From: Streptomyces endophytica | GTDB taxonomy: Bacteria; Actinomycetota; Actinomycetes; Streptomycetales; Streptomycetaceae | Length of the DNA: 64,000 nt | NCBI RefSeq assembly: GCF_026153355.1 | Contig: NZ_CP110636.1 | Span: 4,650,001 to 4,714,000, forward strand | Reading direction: 5' to 3' | Shown here: positions 7,871 through 15,889 of the stretch, one piece after another | How positions within the stretch are numbered: the stretch's first letter is position 1 | Layout of the letters: each line of letters begins with the position of its first letter | The notes under the pieces: generated by a model | Seen by the model: only the letters and a program-made list of their open reading frames with translations | Databases searched by the model: none | Told to the model about the DNA's origin: nothing | Made by a program: the position numbers and the translations under genes

Positions 7871-8464
7871 ATGAGCACCCCCACCATCGGTGTGCTGGCC
7901 CTCCAGGGCGACGTCCGCGAGCACCTCACCGCGCTCGCCGAGGCGGATGCCCTGGCCCGGCCGGTACGCCGTCCCGAGGAACTGGACGAGGTCGACGGCC
8001 TGGTCATCCCGGGCGGCGAGTCCACCACGATGTCCAAGCTGGCGGTCGTCTTCGGCATGCTGGAGCCGCTGCGCGCGTTCGTCCGCGCGGGCAAGCCGGT
8101 CTACGGCACCTGCGCCGGCATGATCATGGTCGCGGACAAGCTGCTGGACGCCCGCGAGGACCAGGAGACGTTCGGCGGCGTCGACATGATCGTGCGCCGT
8201 AACGCGTTCGGGCGGCAGAACGAGTCGTTCGAGGCGGCCATCGACGTGGCCGGCATCCCCGGCGGGCCCGTCGAGGGCGTCTTCATCCGGGCGCCCTGGG
8301 TCGAGTCGGTCGGCGGGGACGTTGAGGTCCTGGCCACGTACGACGGGCACACCGTGGCCGTGCGGCAGGGTAACGTCCTTGCCACGTCCTTCCACCCGGA
8401 ACTCACCGGGGACCACCGCGTCCACGCCCTGTTCGTGGAGATGGTGCGGGCCGCGGCCGGCTGA
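7871..8464 (+). CDS. pdxT: Pyridoxal 5'-phosphate synthase glutaminase subunit PdxT
   Basis: This 197-residue class I glutamine amidotransferase hydrolyses glutamine and channels ammonia to PdxS. The nucleophile is C81 in YGTCAGMI and the His/Glu pair is H175/E177 in SFHPEL. The PGGES motif at 48-52 forms the oxyanion region. The ATG at 7871 lies 16 bp after pdxS. Length and motifs are normal for the family. Confidence 0.97.
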   Translation: MSTPTIGVLALQGDVREHLTALAEADALARPVRRPEELDEVDGLVIPGGESTTMSKLAVVFGMLEPLRAFVRAGKPVYGTCAGMIMVADKLLDAREDQETFGGVDMIVRRNAFGRQNESFEAAIDVAGIPGGPVEGVFIRAPWVESVGGDVEVLATYDGHTVAVRQGNVLATSFHPELTGDHRVHALFVEMVRAAAG

Positions 8465-8483
8465 GGCTGCGGTGATCAGGTGA

Positions 8484-8514
8484 GTGACACCGTGTGACGC
8501 GACCCCGGTAGGAT
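8484..8514 (+). promoter_or_regulatory. Candidate promoter for yebC
   Basis: TAGGAT at 8509-8514 is a good actinobacterial -10. GTGACA at 8484-8489 is a possible -35, with a long 19-bp spacer. TGACAC at 8485-8490 would give 18. The yebC start codon is 45 bp downstream. Confidence 0.4.
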
Positions 8515-8559
8515 CGACGGCGTTCGTTTCAGAATTGGTTACGCGAAGGAGACAGGCGG

Positions 8560-9312
8560 ATGTCCGGCCACTCTAAATGGGCTACGACGAAGCACAAGAA
8601 GGCCGTGATCGATGCCAAGCGCGGCAAGCTCTTCGCGAAGCTGATCAAGAACATCGAGGTCGCGGCCCGTACCGGCGGCGCCGACCCGGACGGTAACCCG
8701 ACCCTCTTCGACGCCATCCAGAAGGCCAAGAAGAGCTCGGTGCCCAACAAGAACATCGACTCCGCGGTCAAGCGCGGCGCGGGCCTGGAGGCCGGCGGCG
8801 CCGACTACGAGACGATCATGTACGAGGGTTACGGCCCCAACGGTGTCGCGGTGCTCATCGAGTGCCTCACCGACAACCGCAACCGTGCCGCCTCGGACGT
8901 CCGCGTCGCCATGACCCGCAACGGCGGCTCGATGGCCGACCCGGGCTCCGTCTCGTACCTCTTCAACCGCAAGGGCGTGGTGATCGTCCCCAAGGGCGAG
9001 CTGAGCGAGGACGACGTCCTGACCGCGGTGCTCGACGCGGGTGCCGAGGAGGTCAACGACCTCGGTGAGTCCTTCGAGGTGCTCAGCGAGGCCACCGACC
9101 TGGTCGCGGTCCGCACCGCCCTGCAGGAAGCCGGGATCGACTACGACTCGGCGGACGCCAACTTCGTCCCGACCATGCAGGTCGAGCTGGAGGAAGAGGG
9201 CGCGCGCAAGATCTTCAAGCTGATCGACGCGCTGGAGGACAGCGACGACGTGCAGAACGTCTTCGCCAACTTCGACGTCTCGGACGACGTCATGGCCAAG
9301 GTCGACGCCTAG
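8560..9312 (+). CDS. YebC/PmpR/TACO1-family protein
   Basis: This 250-residue protein carries the full family pattern. It opens SGHSKWATTKHKKAVIDAKRG, has the GYGPNGVAVLIECLTDNRNR block and ends in an acidic C-terminal domain. Members were long called transcriptional regulators. Recent work on the family instead links them to translation of problematic stretches such as polyproline. Either way it is cytoplasmic and nucleic-acid related. An AAGGAGA binding site precedes ATG 8560. In many bacteria yebC sits directly before ruvC; here a damage-type promoter and a terminator separate them. Confidence 0.95.
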   Translation: MSGHSKWATTKHKKAVIDAKRGKLFAKLIKNIEVAARTGGADPDGNPTLFDAIQKAKKSSVPNKNIDSAVKRGAGLEAGGADYETIMYEGYGPNGVAVLIECLTDNRNRAASDVRVAMTRNGGSMADPGSVSYLFNRKGVVIVPKGELSEDDVLTAVLDAGAEEVNDLGESFEVLSEATDLVAVRTALQEAGIDYDSADANFVPTMQVELEEEGARKIFKLIDALEDSDDVQNVFANFDVSDDVMAKVDA

Positions 9313-9355
9313 GCCGGACCGGGCCGGACCTCGCACGGGCACCACAGCCGCGCAC

Positions 9356-9393
9356 CGACGGGCCGACGGGGAGCACACCCCGTCGGCCCGTCG
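9356..9393 (+). terminator. Terminator hairpin after yebC
   Basis: A perfect 16-bp stem (CGACGGGCCGACGGGG / CCCCGTCGGCCCGTCG) with a 6-nt loop lies 43 bp after the yebC stop. There is no T-run, as is common in Streptomyces. Confidence 0.85.
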
Positions 9394-9580
9394 CGTTGTC
9401 GGGCGATGGGCGATGGGCGATGGGTGACGGGCGGCGGGTGGTGGGCGGTGGCGTGGTCGGTCCCCGCGTTGCCGGCCCGATTGCCGGTCCGCTCGCCGGG
9501 CCGTTGCGCTGTCGGCCGGTCGGCCCGTCGGCCCGTCGACCCGGTGCGTCGTCGCGCCGTGGCGTGGTCGGTGCGGGGCG

Positions 9581-9603
9581 TTGTCAGTGGCACCCGATAC
9601 TGT
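9581..9603 (+). promoter_or_regulatory. RecA-independent DNA-damage promoter of ruvCAB (TTGTCAGTG-N8-TACTGT)
   Basis: TTGTCAGTG at 9581-9589 and TACTGT at 9598-9603 with an 8-nt gap match the motif TTGTCRGTG-N8-TAnnnT exactly. In mycobacteria this motif drives DNA-damage genes through PafBC, and the same element has been described before recA in Streptomyces. Transcription would start near 9610, giving a leader of about 180 nt before ruvC. The motif has two partners in this window, before rarA and priA. Confidence 0.88.
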
Positions 9604-9669
9604 GCTGAGCAGGGGATCTCCGCACCCCCCATGGGGGAGGTGCGGGACGAAACGGTCCGTCAGATCGGC

Positions 9670-9701
9670 AGGTCGCAAGGTCGCAAGGTCGCAAGGTCGC
9701 A
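9670..9701. repeat. Octamer AGGTCGCA repeated four times
   Basis: Four exact tandem copies of AGGTCGCA are followed by the degenerate AGGTTCGG. They lie in the 5' leader expected for the ruvC transcript. The copies are in register and look like slippage. No binding-site role is known. Confidence 0.85.
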
Positions 9702-9789
9702 AGGTTCGGCAAGTTGCCGGGCCGGCAGAGTGCCGGGTCGGCAGCGCGTGCGGCTGCGCGGTGCCGCGCGTGAAGAGGGGAGGGGCGTC

Positions 9790-10341
9790 GTGAAGGTGCT
9801 CGGGGTGGACCCGGGGCTGACCCGGTGCGGGGTCGGCGTGGTGGAAGGCGTGGCCGGGCGCCCGTTGACGATGGCGGGGGTCGGTGTCGTCCGTACCCCG
9901 GCCGACGCGGACGTCGCCCACCGTCTCGTCCTCATCGAGCGCGGCCTGGAGGAGTGGCTGGACCGCTATCGGCCCGAATACGTCGCGGTGGAGCGGGTGT
10001 TCAGCCAGCACAACGTCCGTACGGTCATGGGCACCGCTCAGGCCAGCGCGGTCGCCATGCTCTGTGCCGCACGCCGCGGGCTGCCGGTCGCGCTGCACAC
10101 CCCCAGCGAGGTCAAGGCCGCCGTCACCGGCTCGGGGCGGGCCGACAAGGCCCAGGTCGGTGCGATGGTGACCCGGCTGCTGCGGCTCGCCGCCCCGCCC
10201 AAACCGGCCGACGCCGCGGACGCCCTCGCCCTCGCCATCTGCCACATTTGGCGCGCCCCCGCGGTCAACCGCCTCCAGGCGGCGCAGGCCGCCGCCCGCC
10301 GCACCCCCGCTCCCGTACGTACGCCGAAGGGCACCCGATGA
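9790..10341 (+). CDS. ruvC: Crossover junction endodeoxyribonuclease RuvC
   Basis: This 183-residue resolvase cuts Holliday junctions during recombinational repair. It has an RNase H-like fold with acidic catalytic residues. D7 lies in VKVLGVDPGLT, E68 in VAVERVFSQ, and the C-terminal acidic pair is in PADAADALALA. The GTG at 9790 follows a GAGGGGAGGGG binding site. The frame stays open upstream, but the family start is here. It overlaps ruvA by four bases (ATGA) and is the first gene of ruvC-ruvA-ruvB, behind a damage-type promoter. Confidence 0.97.
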   Translation: MKVLGVDPGLTRCGVGVVEGVAGRPLTMAGVGVVRTPADADVAHRLVLIERGLEEWLDRYRPEYVAVERVFSQHNVRTVMGTAQASAVAMLCAARRGLPVALHTPSEVKAAVTGSGRADKAQVGAMVTRLLRLAAPPKPADAADALALAICHIWRAPAVNRLQAAQAAARRTPAPVRTPKGTR

Positions 10342-10958
10342 TCGCCTTTGTCTCCGGCCCGGTCGCGGCCCTCGCCCCCGATGCCGCCGTCGTCGAGGTC
10401 GGCGGGATCGGCATGGCCGTCCAGTGCACGCCGAACACCCTCTCCGGCCTGCGGATCGGCGAGCCGGCCCGGCTCGCCACCTCCCTCGTCGTCCGTGAGG
10501 ACTCGCTCACCCTCTACGGCTTCGCCGACGACGACGAGCGGCAGACCTTCGAACTGCTGCAGACCGCCAGCGGCGTCGGTCCCCGGCTGGCCCAGGCCAT
10601 GCTCGCGGTGCACTCCCCGGACGCGCTGCGGCTCGCGGTCGCCACCGGCGACGAGAGGGCCCTCACCGCCGTGCCCGGCATCGGCAAGAAGGGCGCGCAG
10701 AAGCTGCTGCTGGAGCTGAAGGACCGGCTCGGCGAGCCGGTCGGCAGCCGTCGTCCGGCGGCGGCCGCCGCGGGCCCGGCCGGCTGGCGCGACCAGCTGC
10801 AGGCCGCCCTGATCGGCCTCGGCTACGCCAGCAGGGAGGCGGACGAGGCGGTCGCCGCGGTCGCCCCGCAGGCCGAGGCCGCCGTCGCCGAGGGCGGCGC
10901 CCCGCAGGTGCCGCAGCTGCTCAAGGCCGCCCTGCAGACCCTCAACCGCGCCCGATGA
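10338..10958 (+). CDS. ruvA: Holliday junction DNA helicase subunit RuvA
   Basis: This 206-residue protein binds four-way DNA junctions as a tetramer and loads the RuvB motor. Visible features are the OB-fold N-terminal domain (MIAFVSGPVAAL), two helix-hairpin-helix elements (LLQTASGVGPRLAQAML and LTAVPGIGKKGAQKLLLELKD) and a C-terminal three-helix domain joined by an Ala-rich linker. Its start overlaps the ruvC stop. ruvB follows after 103 bp. Confidence 0.97.
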   Translation: MIAFVSGPVAALAPDAAVVEVGGIGMAVQCTPNTLSGLRIGEPARLATSLVVREDSLTLYGFADDDERQTFELLQTASGVGPRLAQAMLAVHSPDALRLAVATGDERALTAVPGIGKKGAQKLLLELKDRLGEPVGSRRPAAAAAGPAGWRDQLQAALIGLGYASREADEAVAAVAPQAEAAVAEGGAPQVPQLLKAALQTLNRAR

Positions 10959-11061
10959 CCGTCGCCGCGGGCCCCGCCGCGCGCCGTGACCGGCGCCCCG
11001 GCCCGCGACCGTACGACCCGACCGGCGGCCCGGCCGCCCCGACCCCGCGAGGCATTCCGCA

Positions 11062-12150
11062 GTGAACTGGGACGACACCGCACCGTCCACCGACGACGCC
11101 GTACCGGCCGGCCCCGACCGGCTGGTCGGCGCCGACGCGGACGGCGAGGACACCGCCGTCGAGGCCGCGCTGCGGCCCAAGGACCTCCAGGAGTTCGTCG
11201 GCCAGGAACGGGTGCGCGAACAGCTCGACCTGGTCCTGCGCGCCGCCCGCGCCCGCGGCGCCACCGCCGACCACGTCCTGCTCTCCGGCGCGCCCGGCCT
11301 CGGCAAGACGACCCTCTCGATGATCATCGCCGCCGAGATGGGCGCCCCGATCCGGATCACCTCCGGCCCCGCCATCCAGCACGCCGGCGACCTCGCCGCG
11401 ATCCTCTCCTCCCTCCAGGAGGGCGAGGTGCTCTTCCTCGACGAGATCCACCGGATGTCCCGGCCCGCCGAGGAGATGCTCTACATGGCGATGGAGGACT
11501 TCCGCGTCGACGTCATCGTCGGCAAGGGGCCGGGTGCCACCGCCATCCCGCTCGAACTTCCGCCGTTCACCCTGGTCGGGGCGACGACCCGGGCCGGTCT
11601 GCTGCCGCCCCCGCTGCGCGACCGCTTCGGCTTCACCGCCCACATGGAGTTCTACGCGCCCGAGGAGCTCCAGCGGGTCATCCACCGCTCGGCCGGCCTG
11701 CTCGACGTCGAGATAGAGCCGGACGGCGCCGCCGAGATCGCCGGCCGCTCCCGCGGCACGCCCCGGATCGCCAACCGCCTGCTGCGCCGGGTCCGCGACT
11801 ACGCCCAGGTCAAGGCCGATGGCGTGATCACCCGCGAGATCGCCTCGCAGGCCCTGGGGGTCTACGAGGTCGACGCGCGCGGCCTGGACCGCCTCGACCG
11901 CGCGGTGCTCACCGCCCTGCTCAAGCTGTTCGGCGGCGGCCCGGTGGGCCTGTCCACCCTGGCGGTGGCGGTGGGGGAGGAGCGCGAGACCGTCGAGGAG
12001 GTCGCCGAGCCGTTCCTCGTACGGGAGGGCCTGCTCGCCCGGACCCCGCGCGGACGGATCGCCACCCCGGCGGCCTGGGCGCATCTGGACATGGTCCCGC
12101 CGCAGCACCAAGCGGGCGGAATCGGTCAGCAGGGCCTGTTCGGGGCGTGA
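11062..12150 (+). CDS. ruvB: Holliday junction branch migration ATPase RuvB
   Basis: This 362-residue AAA+ hexameric motor drives branch migration with RuvA. The Walker A motif is GAPGLGKTT at 76-84, the Walker B is DEIH at 127-130, and sensor 1 lies in LVGATTRAGLL. The C-terminal winged helix contains GGGPVGLSTLA. The N-terminus has a short acidic extension before the conserved LRPKDLQEFVGQ. The GTG at 11062 has a GAGG site upstream. It is the last gene of the ruv operon. Confidence 0.97.
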   Translation: MNWDDTAPSTDDAVPAGPDRLVGADADGEDTAVEAALRPKDLQEFVGQERVREQLDLVLRAARARGATADHVLLSGAPGLGKTTLSMIIAAEMGAPIRITSGPAIQHAGDLAAILSSLQEGEVLFLDEIHRMSRPAEEMLYMAMEDFRVDVIVGKGPGATAIPLELPPFTLVGATTRAGLLPPPLRDRFGFTAHMEFYAPEELQRVIHRSAGLLDVEIEPDGAAEIAGRSRGTPRIANRLLRRVRDYAQVKADGVITREIASQALGVYEVDARGLDRLDRAVLTALLKLFGGGPVGLSTLAVAVGEERETVEEVAEPFLVREGLLARTPRGRIATPAAWAHLDMVPPQHQAGGIGQQGLFGA

Positions 12151-12197
12151 CGGCGCGGGGACTCGCCCGGGCAGGAACTGCGGTGCGATGCTGGGCG

Positions 12198-12227
12198 TTG
12201 TTCCACTGGTGGGGACTCGCTTAGACT
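12198..12227 (+). promoter_or_regulatory. Promoter for yajC-sec genes
   Basis: TTGTTC (12198-12203) and TAGACT (12222-12227) are separated by 18 bp and match vegetative Streptomyces promoters. The yajC start is 86 bp downstream. This uncouples yajC-secD-secF from the ruv operon. Confidence 0.6.
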
Positions 12228-12312
12228 CCGCCGATGCCGTCCGTAGGGGCCGGCATACCACCCCCGCTATATGAGGCCGCGGATGCGCGGTCGTGCGAAG
12301 GATCTCCGTCCC

Positions 12313-12870
12313 GTGCCCAACATCGTCTCTCTCCTCCCCTTCATCGTCCTCATCGGGGCCATGTTCCTGATGACGCGGTCCGCCAAGAAGAAGCAGCAGG
12401 CGGCCGCGCAGATGCGCAATCAGATGCAGCCGGGCGCCGGCGTGCGCACGATCGGCGGCATGTACGCCACCGTCAAGGAGGTCCACGAGGACACCGTCCT
12501 CCTGGAGGTCGCCCCCGGCGTGCACGCCATCTACGCCAAGAACGCCATCGGCGCAGTGCTCGCGGACGAGGAGTACAACCGCATCCTGGACGGTGCCGAC
12601 CCGATCCACGCCGAGGAGACCGTCGTCCCGGACGACGCCTCGTCGCTGACCGGCGACACCGCCGGCGAAGCCACCGAAACGGGTGACAAGGCCGACAAGA
12701 TCGACCTCGGCAAGGCCGCGACGCCGGCTGACGCCGAGCCCGCCGCCGAGAAGCCCGCGGCCGACGAGGCCGGGGGCGACAAGGAAACCAAGGACGCCGG
12801 GGACGGCGCCAAGGCCGACGCGGACGCCGCCGAGAAGGACAAGAAGACCGGCGGCGACGACGCGAAGTAG
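12313..12870 (+). CDS. yajC: Preprotein translocase auxiliary subunit YajC
   Basis: This 185-residue protein has one N-terminal membrane helix (IVSLLPFIVLIGAMFLM), the basic RSAKKKQQ stop-transfer segment, and the YajC core GVRTIGGMYATVKEV. A long Ala/Glu/Asp/Lys-rich tail of about 90 residues makes it larger than the roughly 110-residue enterobacterial protein. It accompanies SecDF at the Sec translocon. The GTG at 12313 is chosen because AAGGA at 12298 is well placed and the helix then lies at the N-terminus. Confidence 0.95.
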   Translation: MPNIVSLLPFIVLIGAMFLMTRSAKKKQQAAAQMRNQMQPGAGVRTIGGMYATVKEVHEDTVLLEVAPGVHAIYAKNAIGAVLADEEYNRILDGADPIHAEETVVPDDASSLTGDTAGEATETGDKADKIDLGKAATPADAEPAAEKPAADEAGGDKETKDAGDGAKADADAAEKDKKTGGDDAK

Positions 12871-12880
12871 TCCCTCCCAC

Positions 12881-12920
12881 GGAACCGCGGAGCACGCGTC
12901 GAGGCGTGCACCGCGGTTCC
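12881..12920 (+). terminator. Hairpin between yajC and secD
   Basis: GGAACCGCGG and CCGCGGTTCC form a 10-bp stem. An A:A mismatch follows, then a 6-bp GCACGC/GCGTGC stem with a 6-nt loop. It starts 10 bp after the yajC stop. It may be a terminator or an attenuating hairpin that lowers secDF transcription relative to yajC. Confidence 0.75.
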
Positions 12921-13020
12921 GGGACGGTCTAGGCTCCGGCGGGGGGCAGGTCCCCACAACACTTCGTGGCCGCTCGGCCGATACCCCAGGCCGAGGGGTT
13001 GGACAGGGAGAATCGAGAAG

Positions 13021-14772
13021 GTGGCAGCACCGAAAAAGGGCCGCAGGGCGCCCGCGGGCCAGGGGCATCCGGGCCGCACGCTGATCCTGGTCCTGCTCGC
13101 GATGGCGGGGCTGATCGGAGGCATGTTCTACTCCGGCACGCTGACGCCCCGGCTGGGCATCGACCTGGCCGGCGGCACCAGCTTCACGCTCCAGGCCGAG
13201 AACATGCCGGGCAAGCCCAACGCGATCAACGAGACCAACATGAAGACCGCCGCCGACATCATGGACCGGCGGGTCAACGGTCTGGGCGTCTCCGAGACCG
13301 AGGTCCAGACGCAGGGCACCAACCACATCATCGTGAACATCCCGCGGGGGACGAACGCGAAGCAGGCCCGCCAGCAGGTCGGTACCACCGCTCAGCTCGG
13401 CTTCCGGCCGGTGCTGACCACCACCGCGGGCACGAAGACCCCCGAGCCGAAGCCCAGCCCCTCGCAGAGCGGCAAGAACGCCAAGGGCAAGAGCGGCCAG
13501 CAGGCCGGCAGCCAGCAGCACGCCTCGTCCTCGGCGACCCCCGGGGCGAAGCCCACGACGCAGGGCCGCGCCGTCACGGACTCCCTGAAGAAGGCGCCGT
13601 CCCCCAAGCCCACCCCCTCGGGCTCGGCCAAGCCGTCCACGCCTCCGGCCCCCGGTGGCGACCAGATCCCGCCGGCCCTCCAGAAGCAGCTGAACGCACT
13701 GGACTGCTCGACCAAGCAGGGCCGTGCCGCCGCCGGTGAGCAGGCCGCCGCGACAAAGCCCTCCGACCCCGTCGTGGCGTGCAACACCGAGGGCACGCAG
13801 AAGTACGTGCTCGGCCCGGTGGGCGTCGAGGGCACGGACGTCAAGGGCGCCAAGGCCGTCTTCGACAGCCAGCAGGGCCAGGGCTGGATCGTCCAGATGG
13901 ACTTCACCTCCGACGGTGGCAAGAAGTTCGCGGACATCACCGGCAAGCTCGCGACCAAGGCCCCGCCGCAGAACCAGTTCGCGATCGTCCTGGACGGCGC
14001 GGTGGTCTCCGACCCGCGGGTCAGCGAGCGGCTCAACGGCGGCAACGCGACCATCTCCGGTGGTTTCACCCAGCAGTCCGCGCAGGACCTGGGCAACATG
14101 CTCTCCTACGGTGCGCTGCCGCTCTCCTTCAAGATCGTCGACGAGACCACGGTCACCGCGGCGCTCGGCGGTGAGCAGCTGCACGCCGGTCTGATCGCCG
14201 GCGCGATCGGTCTGGGCCTGGTCGTCATCTACCTCATCGCCTACTACCGGGGCCTGGCGCTGGTCGCGCTGGCGAGCCTCTGCGTCTCGGCGATCCTGAC
14301 GTACGCGCTCATGACGCTGCTCGGGCCGGCCATCCAGTTCGCGCTGAACCTCCCGGCGGTCTGCGGCGCCATCGTCGCCATCGGTATCACCGCCGACTCG
14401 TTCATCGTCTACTTCGAACGCATCCGGGACGAGATCCGCGAGGGCCGCACCCTGCGTCCGGCCGTCGAGCGCGGCTGGCCGCGGGCCCGCCGGACGATCC
14501 TGGTCTCCGACTTCGTGTCGTTCCTGGCCGCCGCGGTGCTGTTCATCGTCACCGTCGGCAAGGTCCAGGGCTTCGCGTTCACGCTCGGCCTGACCACCCT
14601 GCTCGACGTCGTCGTGGTCTTCTGCTTCACCAAGCCGCTGATGACGCTGCTGGCCCGCCGGAAGTTCTTCGCCGACGGACACTCCTGGTCCGGCCTCGAC
14701 CCCAAGCGCCTGGGCGCCAAGCCGCCGCTGCGCCGTCGTCGCACCGCCCCCACCCAGACGAAGGAGGCGTGA
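13021..14772 (+). CDS. secD: Protein translocase subunit SecD
   Basis: This 583-residue membrane protein works with SecF in proton-driven completion of protein export through SecYEG. The first helix is at about 20-38. The conserved LGIDLAGGTSFTL block comes next, then a large extracytoplasmic domain, then five helices including the family motif around AIGITADSFIVYFERIRDE. An unusually long Ser/Pro/Lys/Gly-rich insertion (about residues 140-222) sits inside the extracytoplasmic domain. Start is GTG 13021, preceded by GGGAGAATCGAGAAG. secF begins 1 bp after its stop. Confidence 0.96.
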   Translation: MAAPKKGRRAPAGQGHPGRTLILVLLAMAGLIGGMFYSGTLTPRLGIDLAGGTSFTLQAENMPGKPNAINETNMKTAADIMDRRVNGLGVSETEVQTQGTNHIIVNIPRGTNAKQARQQVGTTAQLGFRPVLTTTAGTKTPEPKPSPSQSGKNAKGKSGQQAGSQQHASSSATPGAKPTTQGRAVTDSLKKAPSPKPTPSGSAKPSTPPAPGGDQIPPALQKQLNALDCSTKQGRAAAGEQAAATKPSDPVVACNTEGTQKYVLGPVGVEGTDVKGAKAVFDSQQGQGWIVQMDFTSDGGKKFADITGKLATKAPPQNQFAIVLDGAVVSDPRVSERLNGGNATISGGFTQQSAQDLGNMLSYGALPLSFKIVDETTVTAALGGEQLHAGLIAGAIGLGLVVIYLIAYYRGLALVALASLCVSAILTYALMTLLGPAIQFALNLPAVCGAIVAIGITADSFIVYFERIRDEIREGRTLRPAVERGWPRARRTILVSDFVSFLAAAVLFIVTVGKVQGFAFTLGLTTLLDVVVVFCFTKPLMTLLARRKFFADGHSWSGLDPKRLGAKPPLRRRRTAPTQTKEA

Positions 14773-14773
14773 G

Positions 14774-15889
14774 ATGTCCAAGCTCGGAAGCATCGGCGCC
14801 CGGCTCTACCGCGGTGAGGTCGGCTACGACTTCATCGGCAAGCGGAAGATCTGGTACGGCGTCTCGATCCTCATCACCATCACGGCCATCGTCGGCCTGG
14901 CGGTGCGCGGTCTGAACATGGGCATCGAGTTCTCCGGTGGTGCGGTCTTCTCGACCCCGGCGACCTCGGTGTCGACCGCGGAGGCCCAGGCCCAGGCCCA
15001 GTCCGCGTCCGGCGGTCACCAGGCCGTGGTGCAGAAGCTCGGCGACGGCGCGCTGCGGATCCAGATCGGCGGTCTGGACACCCAGCAGGCGGTGCCGGTC
15101 CAGGAGCAGCTCGCCAAGGACCTGAAGATCCCGGTCAAGGACGTCAACACCCAGCTGGTCGGCCCGAGTTGGGGCGAGGAGATCGCCAACAAGGCCTGGC
15201 TGGGCCTGGGCATCTTCATGGTCCTGGTGGTGCTCTACCTGGCCATCGCCTTCGAGTGGCGGATGGCGCTGGCCGCGCTGATCGCGCTGATCCACGACCT
15301 CACGATCACGGTCGGCGTCTACGCCCTGGTCGGCTTCGAGGTCACCCCGGGCACGGTCATCGGTCTGCTGACGATCCTCGGCTACTCGCTGTACGACACG
15401 GTCGTCGTCTTCGACAGCCTGAAGGAAGCCTCCAAGGACATCACCAAGCAGACCCGCTTCACGTACAGCGAGATCGCCAACCGCTCGATCAACGGCACGC
15501 TGGTGCGGTCCATCAACACCACCGTCGTGGCGCTGCTCCCGGTCGCCGGTCTGCTGTTCGTCGGCGGCGGTCTGCTGGGCGCGGGCATGCTCAACGACAT
15601 CTCGCTGGCCCTGTTCGTCGGTCTCGCCGCCGGTGCGTACTCCTCGATCTTCATCGCGACCCCGCTGGTCACCGACCTCAAGAACCGCGAGCCGGAGATG
15701 AAGGCGCTGGCCAAGCGGGTCAAGGCCAAGCGTGCCGCGGCCGCCGCCAAGGCCGCGAGCCAGGAGGACGCCCAGGAGGCGCCCGAGGACGCAGACGAGG
15801 GTGCGGACGGCCCCGCGGTCGTCGGCCCCCGCCACCAGCCCACCGCCCGCAACCGCGGACGCGGCCGCCCGTCGGGCAAGCGCCGATGA
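14774..15889 (+). CDS. secF: Protein translocase subunit SecF
   Basis: This 371-residue partner of SecD has an N-terminal helix (IWYGVSILITITAIVGLAV), the GIEFSGGAVF motif, and five C-terminal helices. These include IALIHDLTITVGVYALVGFEVTP-type segments and the SLYDTVVVFDSLKE motif. The C-terminal tail is highly charged, ending in an Arg/Gly-rich GRGRPSGKRR. It overlaps apt by four bases, so apt is likely translated from the same message. Confidence 0.96.
   Translation: MSKLGSIGARLYRGEVGYDFIGKRKIWYGVSILITITAIVGLAVRGLNMGIEFSGGAVFSTPATSVSTAEAQAQAQSASGGHQAVVQKLGDGALRIQIGGLDTQQAVPVQEQLAKDLKIPVKDVNTQLVGPSWGEEIANKAWLGLGIFMVLVVLYLAIAFEWRMALAALIALIHDLTITVGVYALVGFEVTPGTVIGLLTILGYSLYDTVVVFDSLKEASKDITKQTRFTYSEIANRSINGTLVRSINTTVVALLPVAGLLFVGGGLLGAGMLNDISLALFVGLAAGAYSSIFIATPLVTDLKNREPEMKALAKRVKAKRAAAAAKAASQEDAQEAPEDADEGADGPAVVGPRHQPTARNRGRGRPSGKRR

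Larger units (their letters stand above)
9394..9789. other. Gene-free spacer between yebC and ruvC, with low-complexity repeats and the ruvC promoter
   Basis: This 396-base gap holds three tandem copies of GGGCGAT-type heptamers (9402-9425), a GTCGGCCC duplication near 9515-9535, the damage-type promoter at 9581-9603, an octamer array at 9670-9701, and the ruvC ribosome binding site. The ruvC reading frame is open through much of it, but codon content there is unlike protein and no start with a binding site was found. Confidence 0.7.

Noticed and set aside
8868..8876. TTGTCGGTG on the minus strand inside yebC, like the damage motif
   Set aside because: After 8 nt it is followed by GATGAG, not TAnnnT. 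It lies inside a coding region with no minus-strand gene downstream.
9670..9701. CRISPR-like array
   Set aside because: The units are 8 bp, contiguous and without spacers. No cas genes are present in the window.
9406..9789. A possible 128-codon N-terminal extension of RuvC
   Set aside because: The frame is open but its translation is a low-complexity Arg/Gly/Val mix over repeats and the promoter. The GTG at 9790 has the binding site and gives the normal RuvC N-terminus.
10942..14793. A 1283-codon open frame on the minus strand opposite ruvB-yajC-secD
   Set aside because: Third-position G+C bias of the real plus-strand genes keeps the antisense frame open. Its product is Arg/Gly/Leu-rich with no family likeness, while the plus strand encodes RuvB, YajC and SecD.
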